DNA of 64,000 nt from an uncultured Sanguibacteroides sp. (GTDB lineage Bacteria > Bacteroidota > Bacteroidia > Bacteroidales > Marinifilaceae). The notes beneath the pieces are model-generated. The model saw only the letters and a program-made list of their open reading frames with translations, ran no database searches and was not told the DNA's origin. Position numbers and translations under genes: made by a program. Of this stretch, positions 9,257-15,620 are shown piece by piece; position 1 is the first letter of the stretch; the number at the start of each line of letters is the position of its first letter. The stretch spans positions 1 through 64,000 of the forward strand of contig NZ_UQRQ01000002.1 of the NCBI RefSeq assembly GCF_900543425.1. Direction: 5' to 3'.

Positions 9257-9562
9257 TCAATCTTCTGAATTAAATCTTCTTTCTCTGTGATATCTCTGGC
9301 CTCTAGAATCGCCTCCCTCTTCTTTAGGTCTGGCTTTTTTTACAACAATTTTTCTTCCTTTAAATTCTGTTTCATTGAGGGCATTGATAGCGTTGAAACC
9401 TTCCGTCTCATCCTCCATTTCAACAAATCCAAAACATTTAGAATTTCCAGTTTCTCGATCCGTAATTACTTTGGCAGAAGAAACGGTTCCGTGCTCTGAA
9501 AATAGAGCCTGCAAGTCCTCTCCGGTGGTAGTGGAACTTAGCTTTGCAACAAAAATATTCAC
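9257..9562 (-). CDS. RRM RNA-binding protein
   Basis: This 101-residue protein is a single RNA-recognition motif. RNP2 is IFVAKL at residues 3-8 and RNP1 is KCFGFVEM at about 43-50, followed by a basic, Gly/Arg-rich tail (residues 78-101). Small RRM proteins of this kind are common in Bacteroidota and are thought to act as RNA chaperones or post-transcriptional regulators. It is a single-gene unit with a putative promoter at 9656-9683 and a leader of roughly 85 nt. Confidence 0.92.
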   Translation of the reverse strand: MNIFVAKLSSTTTGEDLQALFSEHGTVSSAKVITDRETGNSKCFGFVEMEDETEGFNAINALNETEFKGRKIVVKKARPKEEGGDSRGQRYHRERRFNSED

Positions 9563-9655
9563 AATAAAAAAATTAAAATTAATAATACATGTAGAAGGTT
9601 ACGTAGAGATATATCTTTGGTTTCAACGATACAAAACTATTTTCTTCTATCGGGA

Positions 9656-9683
9656 CAAATATAACTAATTTATTAATAATCAA
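9656..9683 (-). promoter_or_regulatory. RRM gene promoter
   Basis: On the minus strand TATATTTG (9663-9656) lies 17 bases downstream of TTG (9683-9681). The -7 box is perfect and the spacer is slightly short. It predicts a leader of about 85 nt before the RRM start. Confidence 0.5.
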
Positions 9684-9756
9684 AAAGAATATTATATTTT
9701 GTTGTCTTATAAAAAAAATATTTTTTCTGCTTTTTCCTTTTTTTCCACGAAAACAC

Positions 9757-9786
9757 TTGCAGATTCCCGAATTTCCATTACTTTTG
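9757..9786 (+). promoter_or_regulatory. tRNA-Phe promoter
   Basis: TTG (9757-9759) and TACTTTTG (9779-9786) with a 19-base spacer match the Bacteroidota pattern. Transcription would start near 9793, just before the mature tRNA. Confidence 0.75.
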
Positions 9787-9800
9787 CACCCGTCAATGAT

Positions 9801-9873
9801 GGTGCCATAGCTCAGTCGGTAGAGCAAAGGACTGAAAATCCTTGTGTCCCCGGTTCGATTCCTGGTGGCACCA
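9801..9873 (+). tRNA. tRNA-Phe (GAA)
   Basis: The 73-nt sequence folds as a cloverleaf. The acceptor arms GGTGCCA and TGGCACC pair fully, the anticodon loop CTGAAAA puts GAA at 9834-9836, and the T-loop is GTTCGATTC. The CCA end is not encoded. A promoter precedes it and a terminator follows 5 bases later. Its downstream side is the left edge of the accessory island. Confidence 0.97.
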
Positions 9874-9877
9874 CAGC

Positions 9878-9908
9878 AAAGAGAGTCACAAAAGTGATTC
9901 TCTTTTTT
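9878..9908 (+). terminator. tRNA-Phe terminator (left copy of repeat)
   Basis: The stem AAAGAGAGTCAC pairs with GTGATTCTCTTT (one G-T pair) around an AAAA loop and is followed by a T-run. This 31-nt block recurs with four differences at 15358-15388, at the far end of the island. Confidence 0.8.
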
Positions 9909-9977
9909 TATTATACAAATGTTATTTAAGGGTAACAAAACCATCCGTTCTATTTAATCAAACCTAAAAATCATATC

Positions 9978-10370
9978 ATGGAAATAAAACATAAAATTCA
10001 ATTCGGAGATCAAACGGATGAATTAGCTCAAAAAGTATTGCTCGGAATAAAGACCGCAACTTCATCCCTATATTATCACTATTGTCTAAATCTGAAAAAG
10101 ATATCGAAAGTAAATGACTACGCCTCCGTCCTAGATTCACTCGGAAACGAAATATGTATTATAAGAATAGAAAAAATTAAAATTATACAATTCCAAAATA
10201 TAACAGAAACATTTGCCATAGAAGAAGGAGACGGTAATTTAGAGAACTGGTTAAAAATACATACAAAATATTATTCCGGATTATTAGAAAAAATTGGAAA
10301 GAAACTCACTCATGAAACGGAACTAGTATGTGAATGGTTTAAAGTTATAAATCCCAATGATATTAAGTGA
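9978..10370 (+). CDS. ASCH-domain protein
   Basis: The 130-residue protein fits the ASCH (PUA-like) fold. The N-terminal VLLGIKTATSS resembles the G-x-K-T-A-T-S motif. The core has IIRIEKIKIIQF, and the block EEGDGNLENW is followed by a C-terminal ELVCEWFKVI. ASCH proteins bind RNA or modified nucleosides and some degrade them, so an RNA-related role is likely, but the substrate is unknown. It is the first gene after tRNA-Phe, has no obvious promoter of its own, and abuts the mobilization remnant directly. Confidence 0.75.
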   Translation: MEIKHKIQFGDQTDELAQKVLLGIKTATSSLYYHYCLNLKKISKVNDYASVLDSLGNEICIIRIEKIKIIQFQNITETFAIEEGDGNLENWLKIHTKYYSGLLEKIGKKLTHETELVCEWFKVINPNDIK

Positions 10371-11060
10371 CATTCCCACGTCGACCTTCGGAAAAAGAGC
10401 TTCGAATAATGGATAACACCGAACAGGAACAAGCGAAATAATGAAGCAATATATCCGAGAAACGGTTTCCCTGAATATGCAATAAACTTCAACAAAGGAC
10501 TATCCGAAGCGGATATAAAATTTTATGGCAAAATCCATTTTGACCGTAACCGTTCCGGCAATAAACTAAATATGCACTGCCATTTGATAGTCAGCCGGAA
10601 AGACCAAGCCAACAAAAAGAAACTGTCACCGCTTACGAATCATAAGAGTACTAAAGCAGGGACAGTCAAAGGAGGATTTGATCGTGTAAATCTATTCCAA
10701 CAAGTAGAAAAAGGCTTTGACAATCTATTCAATTATTCCCGCCAACTAACTGAAACGTTTGATTTACATAATACAATGATGAACGGTTCTATCTCCAAAC
10801 AACTTGAATTACAGGAACAATATTTTACTGGCGAAAAGAAAAAAGAGACGGAAGATGTAAAAATAGGCAGGTATGCATATAAGCAAGCAGATTTGACTGA
10901 AAGGAATATTGCAAATAAGCAAAATTCCAATCCGACTGAATTTGGATTATCCTCTGCATTTTCAATCCTTCCTTCGGCGGCGGATGTCAATCCGGTGGAC
11001 GAGCAACAACCGCTAAAATCCAAGAGAAAGAAGAAACCAAAACGGGGATTCAGGCAATAG
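10371..11060 (+). pseudogene. DUF5712 mobilization protein remnant
   Basis: From about 10572 the frame reads as the C-terminal two thirds of a DUF5712 relaxase-like mobilization protein, as known from Bacteroides transfer regions. HCHLIVSRKDQANKKKLSP and KGGFDRVNLFQQVEKGFD are the recognisable blocks, and a basic C-terminus ends in an intact stop. Upstream, matching pieces appear in other frames: PSEKELRIMDNTEQEQA, then MKQYIRETVSL, then INFNKGLSEADIKFYGK. They are joined by frameshifts near 10391, 10437 and 10476. At least two look like loss of one G before GAA. The start and N-terminus are missing. It marks this region as once mobilizable. Confidence 0.75.
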
Positions 11061-11196
11061 TCTGTTCAGTTCCAAAGTTATTTCCAGTTCATGGTTTCGC
11101 AGCCTTTTAGAGGAGCGGAAGACGGTGAGAATAACTTCTACCATCCGCATAATAGTGCTCCTGAAGTCGTTTAGAGAAAACTAAATAACAATTCTA

Positions 11197-11227
11197 TTGA
11201 TTAGTTAAATTCTAATTATTACATTTG
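11197..11227 (+). promoter_or_regulatory. Promoter of XRE remnant and NA37 operon
   Basis: TTG (11197-11199) and TACATTTG (11220-11227) with a 20-base spacer fit the Bacteroidota pattern fully. It reads into the broken XRE gene and, with no terminator visible after that, into the three-gene operon. Confidence 0.65.
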
Positions 11228-11251
11228 CAAATTACCTCAACGATTTGATGA

Positions 11252-11448
11252 ATGGAGCTGAATAGATTAAAGTTGTACTTGTGGAGAGGAAGCGCACGAG
11301 CAAATAGCTTGCTGAAGCATTAAAAAGAAATGAAGCAACAGTTTCTCGTTAGGGTACAAACGGATCAAAACCGTCGCTTAAAACACTGTTTGCCACAGCG
11401 AAAGCGTAGAGAGTGGATGTAAGAGAACTGTTTGTGAGTACAAAATAA
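11252..11448 (+). pseudogene. XRE-type regulator, broken
   Basis: The frame from 11266 to 11448 reads as a small helix-turn-helix protein: IKVVLVERKRTSK, LAEALKRNEATVSR, GTNGSKPSLKTL and RVDVRELFVSTK are separated by three in-frame TAG codons. Two of these fall where relatives normally have Trp. The ATG at 11252 (MELNR) is joined to this frame only through a one-base deletion near 11265. Relatives are regulators often placed before restriction or defence genes. It is the first gene downstream of the promoter and 28 bases before the NA37-like gene. Confidence 0.7.
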
Positions 11449-11476
11449 TGAAAGACAAATTCTAAAACATAATTCT

Positions 11477-12514
11477 ATGCCTAAAGAAAGTGTTTTATCA
11501 GTAGCAGACAAAGAAGCTATTGTAATAGAAAAATTAATATTCCATATCATTTTGAAAGATGATGTACAACCCTATTTTTTGGATGAATTGGAAATTACGA
11601 AAGAGCAAACAAAGTTCTTTAAAGACCGATTAGCCGATTCAGCACAAGGAAGGCAATATATATTCACAAGTGAAGATGTTGCAGTTCGTAAACTGGCTCA
11701 AACCATCATAAAAGCGCCCGATGCTAATTTTATCAAAGCATCAAAAGATTTAACCGACAGGTTTAAAACTTCACATACAAGTAATACAAATGACGGAGTA
11801 TTTGTTATTGCTTTGGCATCTATCAAAAAAAGAAAACTTTTATTTATGGTAAAACTCGACCATAAGAAAGTATATGAATACAAATTGAAGGGGAATAAAG
11901 CACTTTTGAAAGAAATACAAAATACATTTGTTGAAGACAAAAGCGCCATTCAAAAGGTGGCTTTAATCGATATCAGCGCAAATGTAGTATGGGATGTTTT
12001 AGTCTATGATAGAAGCAAACCATCTTCTATTACCGACTATTTTCGGAATTTTTTATCTGTGAATCCAAGAGAAACAGAAAGTCAGCTTACTTCAAATGCA
12101 GTTTCTTTTGTTCTTAAGTGGGCAAGTGAAAATAGAAATTTATTAGACCCTGAACAAGAACCATCTCAATATAAAAATCGGGCTATTGAACATTTATGGA
12201 ATATTGATACATTTGAAACAGATGCTTTCATTAAGTTCGTTGTAAGGGATGATGATAGCAACCGAAGAAGTCGCTTAGAAGCCTCCTTACATGATTTTTT
12301 AACAGAAAAAGGACTTGCAGGTCAGTCTTTTGACGTTAATCGCAACGCACTTACGAAGAAAACAAAAAAGAATGTACGGCAAACAGCCGAAGGCGTTAAA
12401 ATCGAATGGACGGGAGAGCCACAAGACCACAACATAACCATTCCAAATGAACCTAATAACAATGGTATATATTGTATTGTAATTGAAACAAGCGACATTC
12501 AAGAAATACAATGA
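11477..12514 (+). CDS. Divergent NA37 nucleoid-associated-like protein
   Basis: The 345-residue soluble protein looks like a divergent member of the NA37/NdpA nucleoid-associated family. IEKLIFHIIL near residue 17 resembles the family's first strand. DGVFVIALASIKKRKLLFMVKL at about 106-127 matches its core hairpin, and SSITDYFRNFLSV near 182 matches the family's DYFR-FLG motif. The C-terminal 100 residues are basic and match nothing I know. It opens a compact operon; its TGA overlaps the next ATG (ATGATG at 12511). The function is unknown. The NA37 call here is less certain than for the third gene. Confidence 0.55.
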   Translation: MPKESVLSVADKEAIVIEKLIFHIILKDDVQPYFLDELEITKEQTKFFKDRLADSAQGRQYIFTSEDVAVRKLAQTIIKAPDANFIKASKDLTDRFKTSHTSNTNDGVFVIALASIKKRKLLFMVKLDHKKVYEYKLKGNKALLKEIQNTFVEDKSAIQKVALIDISANVVWDVLVYDRSKPSSITDYFRNFLSVNPRETESQLTSNAVSFVLKWASENRNLLDPEQEPSQYKNRAIEHLWNIDTFETDAFIKFVVRDDDSNRRSRLEASLHDFLTEKGLAGQSFDVNRNALTKKTKKNVRQTAEGVKIEWTGEPQDHNITIPNEPNNNGIYCIVIETSDIQEIQ

Positions 12515-13944
12515 TGCTTACTGGAATATTCGATATACTGGATAAGATAAAAAACAGTTTTCAACCAATATGGACTGAGAACTGGGGCTATCTCACTATT
12601 TCAGGAGAATATGGCAATGAAAATAAATCCTCATTTAATGAGTTGAACAATATTTTCACAACAAGTAACATTCAATCTGCTCTTACCTTTTTTATTGGGT
12701 CAAATAGCTATTCTGCCAATGACTTTATCAATGACTTGCAAAATAATGATTCATGGCGGATAAACATCAACAAAGAGGTTTTAATCAGAAAAGAACAAGA
12801 AGGAGGATTTCATTTAAACTTTTTTTATTCGCAAGAAGAGTTTTCAAAATGGAGTTCAAAAGCAAACCCGTTTGAAGAAGCTCATCCGTTCAATACATAC
12901 AGTCCCATAAAAATAGTTGTTAAGGACATAAAATGCTTTTGGGGAGGTCCCAATATTCTTATTTGCAATCAAAATAATCTTGATTCAACATTTGCTGTAT
13001 CTAATACAAAATTTCCTACAAACAGGGATATATTAGATATTGTTCATGTGATTTCTGAGAAGCCGTTTTGTATTCATCTAGAAAAACATTTAATTACATT
13101 CAGCGAACCAGAAAAATCAATACCAAATGATTTTCTAAAAAATTCCGCAAAAATTCTTCTTTGCTGTTTAGTTAATGAAGTTCAAAAGGATGATAAGGTA
13201 ATTCTTAGAGGTGTTAGACGGTTAGATATGGTCTTATGTGGGACTGAGAATATTCCTATCAATTTGAAGTTTAATAATGAATTAATGGATGCGGTTCATT
13301 GGATTTATGGAGAAAAAGAGAGACGAGATTTACGATTGAAATTATTACTTGAAAGAATAACACTTGATATTGATTTATCAAAGCCTCTTCTTGTTGGATT
13401 GCCACATGTGCTTGAAAATAGTCTGCAACAAGCGAAGGAGCGCTATTCATATATTGTATATGAAAGAAAAGATTCTTACCAAAAAGAACTGAAAGATCTT
13501 TTGAAAGATTTAAAAAGTCTTTCAGACCTATATTCTAATAAAGTTCGCTCCTTATTGAGCAATTTACTTCGGGATGTACTTGCAGCGTTTATCTTAGTCG
13601 GTATTACACTCTTTTCCAAAGCAACAGAAATATTAAAACTTTTTGAAAATAAACTAATCCAATATGTGTTTATCGCATTTGGAGGATATTTTATTATATC
13701 GGCAATTTTTCAGATGATTGCTGACTTTTATGATATCCGAAGGAGTAGCAAAGAATTTGATTATTGGAAAAATGTCAGTAGAGAATATATGTCCCAGAAA
13801 GATTTTGAAACTCATAAGTCAAAAACGCTCAATAAAAGGGCAAGAGGGAGCATAATTATATATTTGATTATAATAGCGTGTTATATCGCAATTGCTTTTG
13901 TATGTTTTAACTTTCCATGTATTTGGAATAAAATAGTGAATTAA
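12511..13944 (+). CDS. Unknown protein with C-terminal membrane helices
   Basis: I do not recognise a family. The 477-residue product has a soluble N-terminal part of about 300 residues, then a charged, probably coiled-coil stretch (about 308-352, YERKDSYQKELKDLLKDL). Three hydrophobic segments follow at about 356-370, 385-404 and 446-467, the last two separated by a basic loop. There is no signal peptide, so the N-terminal domain is expected in the cytoplasm. It lies between two NA37-type genes, overlapping the first by 4 bases and ending 2 bases before the second. The three proteins are therefore likely to be made together and to interact. Confidence 0.75.
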   Translation: MMLTGIFDILDKIKNSFQPIWTENWGYLTISGEYGNENKSSFNELNNIFTTSNIQSALTFFIGSNSYSANDFINDLQNNDSWRININKEVLIRKEQEGGFHLNFFYSQEEFSKWSSKANPFEEAHPFNTYSPIKIVVKDIKCFWGGPNILICNQNNLDSTFAVSNTKFPTNRDILDIVHVISEKPFCIHLEKHLITFSEPEKSIPNDFLKNSAKILLCCLVNEVQKDDKVILRGVRRLDMVLCGTENIPINLKFNNELMDAVHWIYGEKERRDLRLKLLLERITLDIDLSKPLLVGLPHVLENSLQQAKERYSYIVYERKDSYQKELKDLLKDLKSLSDLYSNKVRSLLSNLLRDVLAAFILVGITLFSKATEILKLFENKLIQYVFIAFGGYFIISAIFQMIADFYDIRRSSKEFDYWKNVSREYMSQKDFETHKSKTLNKRARGSIIIYLIIIACYIAIAFVCFNFPCIWNKIVN

Positions 13945-13946
13945 AG

Positions 13947-14987
13947 ATGATACAGTTTTACGAAACAAGTATTCAAAGTGTTGCAATCCATCTTGTTGGC
14001 AATAAAAATAATGATGAACATATTAAATGCTCTCATTCGGTCTTAGGATTAGACGAAAAAACAAAGAATGTATTGATAAATTATTTTATCAAACCATTTA
14101 TTCAAAAGCAAGAGTATTATACATTTTGTCATGATATTAACCTAAACATGAATGAGGTTTTTGCTTGTGTTAGTGAAATTTTTGATAATGTGGAATATCT
14201 ACATAAACAATCTATAAATCTCGCCAAACACTTGTATGAACAAAGTTTTCACCCAAAAGTAAAGGCTGGCGAATTTTATACAGTTTATTTCAACGATTGT
14301 ATCATAGATGGCGAAACGGTTGATGCTGTTGGATTATTCAAATCCGAAAATAAAGACACCTTCTTAAAAGTTTTCCCATCAGGAGACGATTTTGACGTAG
14401 ATAGCGAACAAGGCATCAACATCAATAAGTTAGACAAAGGTTGCTTGATATTTAATACCGAACGTGAAAACGGATATATTGTAGCTGTAGTTGATAACAC
14501 AAATAAAGGAGCGGAAGCGCAGTATTGGATGGATGATTTCTTGCATATTCGCCAGCGAAAAGATGAATACCATAACACACAAAACATTCTATCACTTTGC
14601 AAAAACTTTGTAAAAAATGAATTGCCACAGCATTTTGAAGTTTCCAAAGCCGACCAAGTGGATTTGCTAAATAAATCGGTAAAATTCTTTAAAGAGAACA
14701 AAAGCTTCAATATGACAGAATTTGCAAATGAGGTAATCGGTCAACCTGATATTATTAACAGTTTTAACCAGTTCAAATCGTCGTTTCAACAGAATTATGA
14801 TGTGGAGATTGCTGATAATTTCGCAATCTCGGAAAGCGCTGTCAAGAAACAAACCCGTTCGCTGAAAAGCGTTATAAAACTGGATAAGAATTTTCATATT
14901 TATATTCATGGAGACCGAGAGCTTATAGAACAAGGTGAGGATAAAAAAGGTAAATTCTACAAGGTTTATTATCAGGAAGAAAATTAG
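13947..14987 (+). CDS. NA37 nucleoid-associated protein
   Basis: The 346-residue protein is a clear NA37/NdpA-family member of the Bacteroidota type. Characteristic blocks are SINLAKHLYEQSFHPKVKAGEF, DAVGLFKSENKDTFLKVFPSG, NINKLDKGCLIFNTE and SKADQVDLLNKSVKFFKEN. Family members bind nucleoid DNA; a precise role is not established. It is the last gene of the three-gene operon, 2 bases after the membrane protein, and I see no terminator just after it. A second NA37-like gene in the same operon is unusual. Confidence 0.85.
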   Translation: MIQFYETSIQSVAIHLVGNKNNDEHIKCSHSVLGLDEKTKNVLINYFIKPFIQKQEYYTFCHDINLNMNEVFACVSEIFDNVEYLHKQSINLAKHLYEQSFHPKVKAGEFYTVYFNDCIIDGETVDAVGLFKSENKDTFLKVFPSGDDFDVDSEQGININKLDKGCLIFNTERENGYIVAVVDNTNKGAEAQYWMDDFLHIRQRKDEYHNTQNILSLCKNFVKNELPQHFEVSKADQVDLLNKSVKFFKENKSFNMTEFANEVIGQPDIINSFNQFKSSFQQNYDVEIADNFAISESAVKKQTRSLKSVIKLDKNFHIYIHGDRELIEQGEDKKGKFYKVYYQEEN

Positions 14988-15025
14988 AATATGGCTAAAA
15001 AAAATATATAATAAACTTCTACCTT

Positions 15026-15055
15026 TTGTAAGATCCTAAAAAACAACTACCTTTG
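15026..15055 (+). promoter_or_regulatory. Orphan promoter in decayed region
   Basis: TTTTG (TTG 15026-15028) and TACCTTTG (15048-15055) with a 19-base spacer form a full promoter match. The frame that follows (ATG at 15072) stops at a TAG after 11 codons, so no intact gene is driven. The rest of 14988-15357 holds no gene I can support. Confidence 0.5.
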
Positions 15056-15357
15056 CCCTCAGTATTCTCCATGAGCAAACTACAGCAAAAGCACGTAGCA
15101 AATTAGTGGGATAAATCATGGGATATGCTTGAAGTTAAAAATATAAAGTTTTTAAATATCAGCATGGTAACTCCGATAGAAGAATTCCAGACGATATATA
15201 AACAATGAGATATTTAAATAAAGAATCGTTCTTATAGTAAGCAAAACGATAAAACATAATCATGTGCTAAACATATGGATTCCCAAATTTAAAAAAACTA
15301 TTAAACGTTGGTAATCAAACAAGAGAAGACAAAAATTCTCTTGCAGGTAAAGTACAA

Positions 15358-15388
15358 AAAGAGAATCACGAAAACGATTCTCTTTTTT
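15358..15388 (+). terminator. Terminator hairpin (right copy of repeat)
   Basis: The stem AGAGAATC/GATTCTCT with a following T-run aligns without gaps to the tRNA-Phe terminator at 9878-9908, with 27 of 31 bases identical. There is no tRNA or intact gene in front of it. A smaller hairpin (AAGAGAA/TTCTCTT) lies at 15321-15342. Confidence 0.6.
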
Positions 15389-15469
15389 GACGATTGTAGA
15401 TCGGGAATGGAAGTTTTTAATTTGCAATTAACATTATAAAGATTGGAATTCGGTAAATGGGATGTTTTA

Positions 15470-15620
15470 TGGCTACTTGATAGCACTTTAACCCCGTCCC
15501 CAAGTGTTACCCAAAAGCTATTTCTGCGGAAAGGCTATCTGAAAACCTCTACGCGGGAAATTACAAAAAGGGCCGATGTCGGTTTGGGTGATATATACAA
15601 CTATTTTTCCAATACCTTAC
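15470..15620 (+). pseudogene. TetR-family regulator, N-terminal fragment
   Basis: An open frame contains KLFLRKGYLKTSTREITKR followed by ADVGLGDIYNYFSN, which is the DNA-binding half of a TetR regulator. No convincing start lies upstream and the frame stops at 15631 inside the convergent TPR gene, so the ligand-binding half is missing. It is a relic at the island's right border. Confidence 0.6.

Larger units (their letters stand above)
9909..15390. mobile_element. Accessory island beside tRNA-Phe
   Basis: This stretch is visibly richer in A/T than its flanks. It mixes intact genes of uneven distribution (ASCH, the NA37/membrane operon) with broken ones (DUF5712 mobilization gene, XRE regulator). 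Near-identical terminator hairpins lie at both ends, and a TetR fragment lies just outside the right one (15470-15620). No integrase and no exact att repeat of the tRNA 3' end are present, so the boundaries are inferred. It is best read as a decayed mobilizable island that keeps cargo. Confidence 0.5.

Noticed and set aside
11252..11448. Amber (TAG) recoding, as in some gut phages, to explain the TAG codons in the XRE gene
   Set aside because: The first TAG comes from a frameshift. Two others fall at usual Trp sites rather than Gln. The NA37 gene at 14987 uses TAG as its real stop, so simple decay fits better.
11477..14987. Assignment of the island operon to the Kiwa defence system
   Set aside because: Kiwa pairs a small membrane protein with a DUF4868 protein. 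Here there are three genes, the membrane protein is much larger, and the partners look like NA37.
9851..15600. An exact att repeat of the tRNA-Phe 3' end at the island's far side
   Set aside because: I looked for the T-arm and acceptor sequence near 15300-15600 and found none; only the terminator hairpin recurs. There is also no integrase gene.
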